NCBI RefSeq assembly: GCF_014596575.1
Contig: NZ_NASZ01000024.1
Coordinates: 1 to 64,000, forward strand
From: Flavobacterium pokkalii
Lineage (GTDB): Bacteria > Bacteroidota > Bacteroidia > Flavobacteriales > Flavobacteriaceae
Length of the DNA: 64,000 nt
Direction: 5' to 3'
Shown: positions 8,294-17,765 of the stretch, piece after piece
How the letters are laid out: each line of letters begins with the position of its first letter
How positions within the stretch are numbered: position 1 is the stretch's first letter
Position numbers and translations under genes: made by a program
The notes under the pieces: generated by a model
What the model saw: only the letters and a program-made list of their open reading frames with translations
Databases searched by the model: none
Told to the model about the DNA's origin: nothing

Positions 8294-10387
8294 ATGAACA
8301 AAGCTATTTATATCGCAACTTCCGAAAGTAGTAGCGGAAAATCTATTATTACTTTAGGTTTAATGAGTATGCTGATTGGTAAAACGGCAAAAGTGGGTTA
8401 TTTCAGACCCATTATTGAAGATTTTGAAGATGGAAAATTAGACAATCATATCGAAACGGTGATTTCTTATTTTGGTTTGGATATCAAATTTGAAGACGCT
8501 TATGCCATTACCAAAAGTCAGCTTATTAAAAAGAAAAATAAGGGAAAAATAGGCGATGTTTTGGATTTGATTATCGAAAAATTCAAACATTTAGAGGAAC
8601 GTTTTGATTTTGTTTTGGTGGAAGGAACCAGTTTTAGCGGGGAAGGTACAGCCATAGAACTCGATATGAATGTATTGATTGCTAAAAACCTGGGGATTCC
8701 GGCGATTATTGTCGGTTCGGGTGTGGGGAAAACTTTAGAAGAATTCCTCGACGGCGAATATTTAGCTTATGATTCGTTTAAAAATAAAGAAGTAGAAGTT
8801 TTGGCTTTTATTGCCAATAAAATCCAACCTGAAAATTTACAATTAGCCGAAGAAGGTTTGCGCAGTGTTTTACCCAAAGAAGTTTTGGTGAGCGCTATTC
8901 CGGTGGTTTCCAGTTTGAACAATCCAACGGTTAAAGAAATTGTGGAAGAATTGGATGCTAAAGTGCTTTTTGGAAAAGATTATCTGAATAACGAAGTGGG
9001 TAATTATAGTGTGGGTGCTATGCAGCTGCGTAATTATTTGTTGCATTTGAAAGAAAATGCTTTGGTAATCACACCGGGAGACCGTGCAGATATTATTTTA
9101 GGGGCTTTGCAGGCTAATGAATCGGCTAATTATCCAACTATTTCGGGGATTGTTTTAACTGGAAATATTTTGCCGGAAGATACCATTTTAAAATTAATTG
9201 ACGGTTTGCATAGTGTGGTTCCGGTTATTTCGGTTGAAGGAGGAACCTATCGCATTACCAATCAAATTGGTTCCATTCAATCTAAAATTTATGCCGAGAA
9301 TAAACACAAAATTGAAACTTCCATCAGCACTTTCGAAAAATATGTGAATCTGGATGAATTAGCCAATAAATTAAGTGCTTTTGAAGCCGAGGGAATGACG
9401 CCAAAAATGTTTCAGTATAATTTGGTCAAAAGAGCCAAACAACATCGCAAACATATTGTGTTACCCGAAGGAAATGACGATCGGATTATTATTGCCACTT
9501 CGCGACTTTTGGCAATGGATGTGGTGGATATTTCGATTATTGGAAATAAAAAACAAATCGAACAGAAAGTTGCCGAACTGGGAATTGCATTTGATTTTTC
9601 GAAAGTAAATATTATTGTGCCAATCGAATCGGAATTTTATGATGATTATGTAAATACCTATTATGAACTTCGAAAAAGCAAGAATGTTTCGATGGCAATG
9701 GCGAGAGATTTAATGGAAGATGTGTCTTATTTTGGTACCATGATGGTGTACAAAGGCCATGCGGACGGAATGGTTTCGGGAGCTGCTCACACCACCCAGC
9801 ATACTATTTTGCCGGCATTGCAATTCATTAAAACCAAACCGAATTCGAGTGTGGTTTCTTCCATATTTTTTATGTGTCTGGAAGACCGTGTTTCTATTTT
9901 TGGTGATTGTGCTATCAATCCTAATCCAACAGCAGAACAATTAGCTGAAATTGCCATTTCTTCTGCTGATTCCAGTTTGGCTTTCGGAATAGAACCAAAA
10001 GTGGCGATGTTGTCGTATTCATCAGGTTCATCCGGAAAAGGAGATGAAGTAGAAAAAGTGCGCACCGCCACCGAAATTGTCAAACAAAAACGTCCCGATT
10101 TAAAAATAGAAGGACCTATTCAGTATGATGCAGCGGTAGATATGGGTGTTGGAAAAAGTAAAATGCCAAATTCAGAAGTTGCAGGGCAGGCGAGTGTGTT
10201 GATTTTCCCAGATTTAAATACCGGAAATAATACTTATAAAGCAGTTCAGCGGGAAACCGGAGCATTAGCTATTGGCCCAATGTTGCAGGGATTGAACAAA
10301 CCGGTAAATGACTTAAGTAGAGGTTGCACGGTTGATGATATTATTAATACCGTTGTAATTACAGCAATTCAGGCGCAGGGATTATAA
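8294..10387 (+). CDS. pta: Phosphate acetyltransferase
   Basis: A 697-residue long-form Pta that converts acetyl-CoA and phosphate to acetyl phosphate and CoA. The N-terminal third is a P-loop, BioD/CobB-like domain (ATSESSSGKSIITLGL at residues 7-22). A DRTGG-type regulatory domain occupies the middle, and the catalytic PTA domain spans about residue 370 to the end (KHIVLPEGNDDRIIIATSRLL, DGMVSGAAHTTQHTILPALQ, MLSYSSGSSGKGDEVEKVRTA). The length matches E. coli Pta (714). It is followed by ackA after an 82-bp repeat-filled spacer, the classical pair for acetate overflow and substrate-level ATP formation. Confidence 0.97.
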   Translation: MNKAIYIATSESSSGKSIITLGLMSMLIGKTAKVGYFRPIIEDFEDGKLDNHIETVISYFGLDIKFEDAYAITKSQLIKKKNKGKIGDVLDLIIEKFKHLEERFDFVLVEGTSFSGEGTAIELDMNVLIAKNLGIPAIIVGSGVGKTLEEFLDGEYLAYDSFKNKEVEVLAFIANKIQPENLQLAEEGLRSVLPKEVLVSAIPVVSSLNNPTVKEIVEELDAKVLFGKDYLNNEVGNYSVGAMQLRNYLLHLKENALVITPGDRADIILGALQANESANYPTISGIVLTGNILPEDTILKLIDGLHSVVPVISVEGGTYRITNQIGSIQSKIYAENKHKIETSISTFEKYVNLDELANKLSAFEAEGMTPKMFQYNLVKRAKQHRKHIVLPEGNDDRIIIATSRLLAMDVVDISIIGNKKQIEQKVAELGIAFDFSKVNIIVPIESEFYDDYVNTYYELRKSKNVSMAMARDLMEDVSYFGTMMVYKGHADGMVSGAAHTTQHTILPALQFIKTKPNSSVVSSIFFMCLEDRVSIFGDCAINPNPTAEQLAEIAISSADSSLAFGIEPKVAMLSYSSGSSGKGDEVEKVRTATEIVKQKRPDLKIEGPIQYDAAVDMGVGKSKMPNSEVAGQASVLIFPDLNTGNNTYKAVQRETGALAIGPMLQGLNKPVNDLSRGCTVDDIINTVVITAIQAQGL

Positions 10388-10391
10388 AAAA

Positions 10392-10469
10392 GTTTAATCG
10401 TTTAACTGTTTAATTGGTTTGCATTAAACGGTTAAACAATTAAGCGGTTAAACAATTAAACGATTAAAA
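10392..10469. repeat. 8-bp palindromic tandem array between pta and ackA
   Basis: Almost the whole spacer is built of octamers: GTTTAATC GTTTAACT GTTTAATT, a junction GGTTTGCA, then TTAAACGG TTAAACAA TTAAGCGG TTAAACAA TTAAACGA TTAAAA. The second half complements the first, so the RNA could fold in several registers. The array runs up to the ackA start codon. Confidence 0.85.
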
Positions 10470-11654
10470 ATGAAAATAGTTATCATAAATTCTGGGAGTT
10501 CTTCGATTAAATACCAATTGATAGATATGCCGGCTAAAGAAGTGATTTGCAGTGGTATGATTGATAGAATTGGTTTGGAAACTTCAAATTTTAGTTATAA
10601 AACCAATAAAGATGTTTTGGAGGAAATTTTGCCTATTCCCAATCACAAAATTGGTTTAGAGAAAATAGCACAATTATTACTCGATGAAAATATAGGAGTA
10701 ATAAAAAGTACTAAGGAAATTGAAGCTGTGGGGCATCGTGTGGTTCACGGTGGAGCCAGTTTTTCCGATACAGTTTTGATTACGGAGGAAGTCAAAGAAA
10801 AAATAAAGCAACTTTTTGAATTGGCTCCCCTGCACAATCCTGCCAATTTAGAAGGAATTATTGTGGCGGAAGAAGTTTTTCCTGCAGCGAAACAAATTGC
10901 GGTTTTTGATACGGCTTTCCATCAAACGATGCCCGAAGTTGCTTATCGTTATGCTATACCCAATTATTTGCTGACAGAAAATAAAATCAGAGCGTATGGT
11001 TTTCACGGAACTTCTCATAAATATGTTTCTGAAAAAGCGATTGCTTTTTTAGAGAAAAACAGCAAAATAATTACAGTTCATTTAGGAAATGGCTGTAGTA
11101 TCACTGCGATAAAAGACGGAAAAAGTGTCGATCACAGTATGGGATTTGGTCCTATGAACGGTTTGATTATGGGAACCCGTTGCGGTGATATTGACCAATC
11201 GGTGATTTTTTATATGGTTAATACCTTAGGTTATAAATTGAACGAAGTCAATACGGTTTTGCAAAAACAAAGCGGAATGCTGGGACTTACCGGCTATAGT
11301 GATTTAAGAGATATTCAGGCGAATGCTCAAAAAGGGGATGCTAATTGTCAATTGGCACTGGATATGAATGTTTATCGAATAAAAAAATATATTGGTGCTT
11401 ATGCAGCGGCAATGAACGGTGTAGACGCTATTGTGTTTACAGCCGGAATTGGCGAAAATTCGACTTATATCCGAAAATCAGTTTGTACAGATATGGAATT
11501 TTTAGGGATCGAATTGGATGACGCAAAAAATGAAATTCGTTCTAAAGAAATCAGAGCAATCAATACCGATAATTCCAGAACTAAAATTCTGGTAATTCCT
11601 ACCAATGAAGAGCTTGAAATTGCTAATCAGGTGTCTGAATTAATTTTAGCTTAG
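10470..11654 (+). CDS. ackA: Acetate kinase
   Basis: A 394-residue acetate kinase that transfers the phosphate of acetyl phosphate to ADP, giving acetate and ATP. Visible family segments are MKIVIINSGSSSIKYQL at the N-terminus (ASKHA fold, phosphate loop), VGHRVVHGG, FDTAFHQTMP, YGFHGTSHKYVS, HLGNGCSITAIKDGKSVDHSMGFGPMNGLIMGTRCGDID and FTAGIGENS. The length is typical (about 400). It sits directly after pta. Its start codon abuts the octamer repeat array, so its translation initiation region is formed by repeat sequence. A terminator follows at 11676. Confidence 0.98.
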   Translation: MKIVIINSGSSSIKYQLIDMPAKEVICSGMIDRIGLETSNFSYKTNKDVLEEILPIPNHKIGLEKIAQLLLDENIGVIKSTKEIEAVGHRVVHGGASFSDTVLITEEVKEKIKQLFELAPLHNPANLEGIIVAEEVFPAAKQIAVFDTAFHQTMPEVAYRYAIPNYLLTENKIRAYGFHGTSHKYVSEKAIAFLEKNSKIITVHLGNGCSITAIKDGKSVDHSMGFGPMNGLIMGTRCGDIDQSVIFYMVNTLGYKLNEVNTVLQKQSGMLGLTGYSDLRDIQANAQKGDANCQLALDMNVYRIKKYIGAYAAAMNGVDAIVFTAGIGENSTYIRKSVCTDMEFLGIELDDAKNEIRSKEIRAINTDNSRTKILVIPTNEELEIANQVSELILA

Positions 11655-11675
11655 CTTTTTTTCAGATTTAATAGT

Positions 11676-11703
11676 AAAGGCTTCTCGAAAGAGAGGCTTT
11701 TTA
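11676..11703 (+). terminator. Intrinsic terminator of ackA
   Basis: A hairpin AAAGGCTTCTC-GAAA-GAGAGGCTTTTT, with G-T pairs in the stem and a GNRA-like loop, runs into a T tract 22 bp after the ackA stop. Confidence 0.8.
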
Positions 11704-11728
11704 TGTATTTATCTATCATAAATCTAAT

Positions 11729-11736
11729 TATATTTG
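11729..11736 (+). promoter_or_regulatory. -7 element TATATTTG of the PUL regulator; decides its start
   Basis: An exact TAnnTTTG match. Transcription would begin near 11741-11743, downstream of the first in-frame TTG (11734) and upstream of the second TTG at 11755. The element therefore supports initiation at 11755. Confidence 0.6.
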
Positions 11737-11754
11737 GGTATAAAACCATGTATT

Positions 11755-14499
11755 TTGAAAACAAGCCTACTTAAATTATTATTTCTGTTTTGTTTATCCT
11801 CATCATTTTATGCGCAGGAGTTGCTCCCTTTTGTAGAAAATTATACGAAATTAAATTACGAGGGAGACAATCAAACCTGGAATGTGGCTCAGGGAGAGGA
11901 TGACGCAATGTATTTTGCTAATAATCATTATTTGCTGAGATATGATGGGGTAAAATGGGAGAAAAATATGTTACCAAATAAAACTGTTATAAGATCCATT
12001 ATGGTGAAAGATAAAAGGATTTATTCGGGTTCATATAAAGAATTTGGTTACTGGGTAAGGAAAAATGCGAAAATGCATTACGTCTCTATTTCTAATAATA
12101 AACAGATTTTTAGTGACCGTGATAACGAAGAAATCTGGAAGATATTTGAATTTAATAACAAAATTTATTTCCAGTCATTTAATGCGCTTTTTCAATTTGA
12201 CGGCAAGAGAATAAAGAGTTTTAAATTTCCTTTTTTGGCTTCCTATTGTTTTGTGATTAATAATCAGTTGTTGGTGGCAGCAGTAGATAAAGGAATTTAT
12301 GAATTTAAGGATTCTCAGTTTGTTAAAATACAAAGGTGGTCGTTATTAGAGAATAATGTGATTCATTCGATTGAAAAGCATCAAAATAAGATTTATTTTT
12401 TCACGAAGAAAAAAGGGATTTATGTTGACGAAAATGGTGGTTTAACAGCCTGGAAATACCCGCTAAATGAAATTTTAAAAGGAGCCAGTATTAATGTTGC
12501 CAAGTTTATTAAAAATAACCGATTAGTAGTAGGAACAGCTAATAGAGGGGTTTATATTTTTGATTTAAATACTGGTTCTTATCGAAATATAAACAGGAAT
12601 AATGTATTGATGAACAGCTCAATTTTGAGCATAGCCTTAGATAAAGAGAACGATTTATGGCTAGGTTTAGACAATGGAATTGCTCATGTGGAAGTCAATT
12701 CTCCGGTGTCTATTTTTCATGATAATTCCGGGACTTTGGGTTCAGTATATTCTGTAGTTAAAACAGATAAAGGTTATTTAATGGCTTCTAATTATGGTGT
12801 TTTTAAATATGAAGGAGATGTTTTTTCTTTTATTCCTAATTCTCAGGGACAATCGTGGAATATCAGTAAAATTGATAATAAATATTTGATTGGACATGAC
12901 GAAGGTACTTTTGTTTACGAGAATGGCATTTTTTCTAAATTAAACGGTGTAAACGGAGGTTGGAATTTAATAAAAAGCAGTATTAATAATTCTTATTTAC
13001 AGGCGAGTTATAGCGGTGTTTATGTTTATGATGATTTGCAAAATTCAGATCATAAAGTGATGATTCCTGGGCTTTTAAAGCCTATTAAATATATCGCTCA
13101 AAACAGAAAAAATGAAATTTGGGCAGCAGATAATTATAGAGGTTTGTATCGGGTAGTTTATAATGATTCTTATGAACCTCTTAAAATTGAAAATATCACA
13201 CAGAAGAGTAAAATTACGAATGACTTTGGCGTCAAAATTTTTGAATTTAGAAACGAAATACTTTATCTGATTAATAATAGCTGGTACACTTATAATTCAA
13301 TTGCTGATAAATTGGTTAAAAATGAGTTTTTTAATACGCATTTTTTAAACGTTTCTGATATTGTTAAAATCGATGAAGATCATTTTGTGATACTTCAGGA
13401 TGGTTTACTGTATCAGGTTTACGCTAACGAAAATAAATTTGTAAAAAACCTTTTTCTGGAGAAATATTATAAAGGAAAAATTATCAACGGTAATTTAAAA
13501 ATTTTTGAATCCAATGGAAATTATTTATTAAATCTGGATGATGGTTTTGTTTCTTTTAAATTTAAAAGCAAAGCTAATTTAAATCCTCAGTTAAAAATTG
13601 AAGCTTTTGACAAAGGTGTTTATGTAGCTAATAATTCGAAGATACCATATAATTCAGAGTTAAGTATTAATGTAATTTCGGGTAAATATGGGGTCGAGAA
13701 GCCTAATATATTTTACAAACTTGATAAATCCGGTGGTTTTATTCCGGTTAAGGAAGGGAAAATTCTTTTGAATAATTTAGAAAGCGGTACTCATAATTTT
13801 GTAGCTTATAATTATAGTGGAAGTAATTATGATGAAGTTACTGCGTTTGATTTTGAGGTTGCAAAACCCTGGTATTTTTCTTTTTGGATGATTGTGGTTT
13901 ATCTATTAGTGATTGGGGCTGTTTTGTATTTGTATTATAAGTGGAATAAGATGCGTTATCTCCAAAAAATGAAATTGAGAGAAGAAGAATTGAAGCATCA
14001 GAAAAAAATCCTTGAAATGGAATTAAAGGCTGAAAACGAATTAAATATTCAGGAATATGAAAAACATATTTTAGAATTAGAAGTTTTGTCTAAATCTTCA
14101 GAGGTTGCCGGAAAATCTCTTTCGATTGCCAAACAAAGTGAAATGATTGAAAATATTCAACGCATTTTAGAAACAGAAAGAGATTTCAATAAGTTGAAAA
14201 GTGAAATTAAGAAAGTAATTAAAATAAATGAGGTTTATAAACACGAATGGGAAATTTTTGAAACTAATTTGAATCAAATTCATAATGAATTTATTACTAA
14301 ACTCTCCAAGAAATATCCGCATTTAACTTCAAAGGATATAAAATTGTGTGTTTATCTAAAAATGAACCTTTCTTCTAAGGAAATAGCTCCGTTAATGAAT
14401 ATTTCCTTTAGAGGTGTTGAATTGCACAGGTATCGTTTACGCAAAAAATTAAATTTGTCTCAGGATGATAATCTGTCTAATTTTTTATTAAGTATATAA
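11755..14499 (+). CDS. Membrane-spanning one-component regulator (propeller sensor, Y_Y_Y domain, LuxR-type HTH)
   Basis: About 914 residues from a TTG start at 11755. No in-frame ATG is available; this start gives a proper signal peptide (MKTSLLKLLFLFCLSSSFYAQ), and a -7 element overlaps the only earlier candidate, TTG 11734. Order of parts: signal peptide; about 600 periplasmic residues rich in the short repeats of two-component-regulator propellers (WNVAQGEDDAMYFANN, ENDLWLGLDNGIAHVE, RKNEIWAADNYRGLYRV); a Y_Y_Y-like domain; one transmembrane helix at about 708-730 (SFWMIVVYLLVIGAVLYLYY); a charged coiled coil; and a C-terminal LuxR-like helix-turn-helix (LTSKDIKLCVYLKMNLSSKEIAPLMNISFRGVELHRYRLRKKL). 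No histidine-kinase or receiver domain is present, so the signal must pass directly across the membrane. It precedes the susC operon on the same strand and is its probable regulator. Confidence 0.88.
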   Translation: MKTSLLKLLFLFCLSSSFYAQELLPFVENYTKLNYEGDNQTWNVAQGEDDAMYFANNHYLLRYDGVKWEKNMLPNKTVIRSIMVKDKRIYSGSYKEFGYWVRKNAKMHYVSISNNKQIFSDRDNEEIWKIFEFNNKIYFQSFNALFQFDGKRIKSFKFPFLASYCFVINNQLLVAAVDKGIYEFKDSQFVKIQRWSLLENNVIHSIEKHQNKIYFFTKKKGIYVDENGGLTAWKYPLNEILKGASINVAKFIKNNRLVVGTANRGVYIFDLNTGSYRNINRNNVLMNSSILSIALDKENDLWLGLDNGIAHVEVNSPVSIFHDNSGTLGSVYSVVKTDKGYLMASNYGVFKYEGDVFSFIPNSQGQSWNISKIDNKYLIGHDEGTFVYENGIFSKLNGVNGGWNLIKSSINNSYLQASYSGVYVYDDLQNSDHKVMIPGLLKPIKYIAQNRKNEIWAADNYRGLYRVVYNDSYEPLKIENITQKSKITNDFGVKIFEFRNEILYLINNSWYTYNSIADKLVKNEFFNTHFLNVSDIVKIDEDHFVILQDGLLYQVYANENKFVKNLFLEKYYKGKIINGNLKIFESNGNYLLNLDDGFVSFKFKSKANLNPQLKIEAFDKGVYVANNSKIPYNSELSINVISGKYGVEKPNIFYKLDKSGGFIPVKEGKILLNNLESGTHNFVAYNYSGSNYDEVTAFDFEVAKPWYFSFWMIVVYLLVIGAVLYLYYKWNKMRYLQKMKLREEELKHQKKILEMELKAENELNIQEYEKHILELEVLSKSSEVAGKSLSIAKQSEMIENIQRILETERDFNKLKSEIKKVIKINEVYKHEWEIFETNLNQIHNEFITKLSKKYPHLTSKDIKLCVYLKMNLSSKEIAPLMNISFRGVELHRYRLRKKLNLSQDDNLSNFLLSI

Positions 14500-14744
14500 A
14501 AATAAACTACTTTTTTTATACATTTTGTATTTTTCATAATCTTTTTTTGACTGATTACAGTACATCATTACTACATCATAACGATATGTTAAAGGATTTT
14601 TGGTTTGATGTTATATTGCTTGTTTTTAGTGTTTTATGTTTGTTTTTTGGTGTAATGATGTGGCTGTGTAGTAGTGTAATTTGATGTGTTCTACGGTTGT
14701 AATTGTTTAATTTGGCTCTACTAACTTTAACATTTATTAACCAT
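14500..14744. promoter_or_regulatory. susC upstream region with candidate operators
   Basis: 245 bp without a gene. Two 11-bp direct repeats, TACATCATTAC and TACATCATAAC, abut at 14561-14582. The complement GTAATGATGT occurs at 14652-14661, and a looser copy GTAATTTGATGTG at 14676-14688. A near-consensus -7 element TTAATTTG lies at 14707-14714 with TTG at 14681, 23 nt away. The repeat period is about one helical turn, as expected for a dimeric HTH regulator binding one face of the DNA. Confidence 0.5.
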
Positions 14745-17700
14745 ATGAAAAATTTAATTTTTAGCTTTTTAGCACTCCTATTGCTTCCGGCTTATATGTC
14801 CGGACAGGTACAGGCAATTAAAGGAAAAGTAGTTGACAGTAGTGGATTGGGACTTCCCGGAGCCAATGTTATTGCTGTCGAGTCTAAAACTTCTACTGTA
14901 ACAGATTTTGATGGGAACTTCACCATAAATGCTAAGGCGGGAGAAATTTTAAAAATTTCGATGATAGGTCTTGAAACAGCTTCTATACCAGCAACGAATA
15001 CACCAATGACAGTTACTTTAAAAGAAGCAGCAGATACTGTTTTAAAAGAGGTTGTGGTTATTGGGTATGGAACAGCCAAGAAAAGGGATTTAACAGGATC
15101 TATTGTTAAAGTAGAAGGCAAGCAAGTAGCGGATAAACCAAATGCGAATCCAGTCTCATCAATTCAGGGTAAAGTAGCAGGTTTGTCTGTTGTGAATACC
15201 GGTAAACCAGGAGAAGATCCTGATGTTAGAATTAGAGGTACAGTAAGTAGATACCAAACGAAACCATTATATGTGGTGGATGGGATTTTAAATGATAATA
15301 TCAGTTTTATCAATCCAAATGATATTGAATCGATGGAAGTTTTAAAAGATCCTTCTTCTCTGGCGATTTTTGGTGTTCGAGGTGCGAATGGTGTTATTAT
15401 CATTACTACCAAAAAAGCTAAAAGTGGTGTTACTACAGTAAATTTGAGTTCTTCCATAGGAATTAAAACGATACCTAATAAACCTTCAATGACTAATGCT
15501 TCTCAATTCAAAATGTTGTATGATGAGCAAAGAGTTAACGAAGGGGCTTCGCCTTATGCTTATTACGATAAATTTAGCGCCAATACAAATTGGGTAAATA
15601 TTATTGAAAATAATAGTGCTAATCAATTTATACATAATATAAGTATCTCTAACGGAACCGAAAAGAATAAATTTTATTTAGGTGCGGGTTATCATGCAGA
15701 AGAAGGTTTGATTGAAAATGAAAAATTTAAAAAATTCACTTTCAATATCAATGATGAAGTTCAAATTACTGATGGGATAAAAGTAGGGATTGGTTTTAAT
15801 GGATATGATGCCAGAATGCCTCAATTGCATGATTTTATATCTTCTTTGAATGCCACTCCAATTGTAGCTCCTTATAACAGCGAATTTGGATTGTACAATC
15901 AATTGCCCATTGAAATTGGTGGTGCTCAAATAGGGAATCCTTTAGCAAATGTTGAGGGGAAAAAATATACTCAGTTGAATAGAGATTCCAGATATGTTGG
16001 AAATGTTTTTGCTGAGTTTAAACTTTTTTCAGGTTTGAAATTCCGTGCAGCTTACTTAGCCGATTTAGGATACAGTAAAGGAAGAGGATATACTCCGGTA
16101 TTTAATATTTATGTAGGAGAAACAGGAGAAACAACATTGTATGCCGGAAATGCATTGACTAATGTAAACCAATTCAAAAGCGATACTCAAAAAACACAAC
16201 AAGACTATTTGTTTACTTATGAGAAGTCTTTTGGAAACCATAATTTGACTGCTTTAGCAGGTTATACCAGATATCAGGAAGGATACGAGTCTGTTAGTGG
16301 TACAGTAAAGCAATATGTAAATGGTGATCCAATACCTTATGACAAAAGATGGTGGTATCTAAATACTTATCCTTTTGGTGATCCAACGACACGTTTGTCA
16401 AATTCTGATCAATGGGACAGAGCCACCGTTTCTTATCTAGGTCGTGTTTTGTACAATTATGATGGAAAATATATTTTGAATGCTTCTTTTAGACGTGATG
16501 GTTCTTCGGAAATTAGTGAAGCAAACAGATTTCAGAATTTTTGGTCAGTAGGTGCTGCCTGGGATGTAACCAAAGAGAAATTCATGGAAAATCAAACGAT
16601 TTTTGATCAACTTAAAGTGAAAGGCTCTTATGGTATTTTAGGGAATCAATATTCAGGAGTTCATTATCCGTCACAACCTAATTATACTACGGGTTCTTCG
16701 GCCGTTTTTGGGGAATCCTTAGTGCCGGCTTATGTTTTAGCCTATAGAAATAATCCAAATTTAGAGTGGGAAACAGTGACCTCTTATGAAGCAGGATTTG
16801 AATTATCAACCTTAAAAAACAGGTTGAAATTTGAAACAACCTATTATAATAAAACCACTGATAACTTATTGACATTTGTAGATTTGGGAAGTGAAAAATT
16901 TTATACCAACGCAGGAGAAATTTCGAATAAAGGATTTGAGTTTTCTGGTTCCTGGAACGATAAGATAAATGATGATTTTACTTATTCTGTTAGCGGAAAT
17001 TTAGCAACACTTAAGAATAAAGTAAAATCAGTTTATATTGATGGTTTTGAAGTGTTTGACGGACCATCTATTTTAACCGCAGGTGCTCCGATTGGTTCTT
17101 TTTACGGCTATAAAGTAGAAGGCGTTTATCAATCTTATGCCGATATTATAGCTTCTGCTCCCAGTACTCTTGGGAACTATGCACCGGGAGATTTAAAATT
17201 CAAAGATGTAAATGGTGATGGACAGATTACTACAGATGACAGAACTATTATTGGTAACCCAAGTCCTGATTTTACTTATGGATTTTCAGGAAATATTACC
17301 TATAAAAATTTTAGTTTTTCTATAGATTTTCAAGGAGTTTATGGGAATGAAATTTATAGAGACTGGGGTAATGGATCCACTTTTGCTAAATTCAATTACA
17401 GAACAGCTCGATTAGACAGATGGAATGGAGCAGGTACTTCGAATTGGGAACCAAGACTTAATGACGGATCAGGATATAATAAACTGAATTCAACTTATAT
17501 GATTGAAGATGGCAGTTATTTAAGACTAAGAAATATTCAACTGGGATATAATTTTGATGCTCAATTATTAAAAAGAATAAACATTCAAGGATTAAGAGTT
17601 TATGTTAATGCACAGAACTTGGTAACATGGGCTAATAATTCCGGTTTTACACCAGAAGCAGGTGGAACACCAACCTCTTTTGGTAGAGATACAGGAGGAT

Positions 17701-17747
17701 ATCCAATCCCGACAATCATGACATTAGGATTGAATGTGACTTTTTAA
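14745..17747 (+). CDS. SusC/RagA family TonB-dependent outer-membrane transporter
   Basis: A 1000-residue TonB-linked outer-membrane receptor that imports oligosaccharides with its SusD partner. It has a signal peptide (MKNLIFSFLALLLLPAYMSGQ), a carboxypeptidase-D-like regulatory domain (about 22-100: IKGKVVDSSGLGLPGANVIAV), a plug domain with the SusC signature (VVVIGYGTAKKRDLTGSI, LYVVDGILNDNISFINPNDIESMEVLKD, GVRGANGVIIITTK), and a 22-strand barrel region to the C-terminus. A TTG at 14703 is in frame, but the ATG at 14745 begins a clean signal peptide, so I chose it. First gene of the PUL operon; susD follows 18 bp downstream. The specificity cannot be read from this protein alone. Confidence 0.97.
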   Translation: MKNLIFSFLALLLLPAYMSGQVQAIKGKVVDSSGLGLPGANVIAVESKTSTVTDFDGNFTINAKAGEILKISMIGLETASIPATNTPMTVTLKEAADTVLKEVVVIGYGTAKKRDLTGSIVKVEGKQVADKPNANPVSSIQGKVAGLSVVNTGKPGEDPDVRIRGTVSRYQTKPLYVVDGILNDNISFINPNDIESMEVLKDPSSLAIFGVRGANGVIIITTKKAKSGVTTVNLSSSIGIKTIPNKPSMTNASQFKMLYDEQRVNEGASPYAYYDKFSANTNWVNIIENNSANQFIHNISISNGTEKNKFYLGAGYHAEEGLIENEKFKKFTFNINDEVQITDGIKVGIGFNGYDARMPQLHDFISSLNATPIVAPYNSEFGLYNQLPIEIGGAQIGNPLANVEGKKYTQLNRDSRYVGNVFAEFKLFSGLKFRAAYLADLGYSKGRGYTPVFNIYVGETGETTLYAGNALTNVNQFKSDTQKTQQDYLFTYEKSFGNHNLTALAGYTRYQEGYESVSGTVKQYVNGDPIPYDKRWWYLNTYPFGDPTTRLSNSDQWDRATVSYLGRVLYNYDGKYILNASFRRDGSSEISEANRFQNFWSVGAAWDVTKEKFMENQTIFDQLKVKGSYGILGNQYSGVHYPSQPNYTTGSSAVFGESLVPAYVLAYRNNPNLEWETVTSYEAGFELSTLKNRLKFETTYYNKTTDNLLTFVDLGSEKFYTNAGEISNKGFEFSGSWNDKINDDFTYSVSGNLATLKNKVKSVYIDGFEVFDGPSILTAGAPIGSFYGYKVEGVYQSYADIIASAPSTLGNYAPGDLKFKDVNGDGQITTDDRTIIGNPSPDFTYGFSGNITYKNFSFSIDFQGVYGNEIYRDWGNGSTFAKFNYRTARLDRWNGAGTSNWEPRLNDGSGYNKLNSTYMIEDGSYLRLRNIQLGYNFDAQLLKRINIQGLRVYVNAQNLVTWANNSGFTPEAGGTPTSFGRDTGGYPIPTIMTLGLNVTF

Positions 17748-17765
17748 AATTTAAAATAAAGAAAA

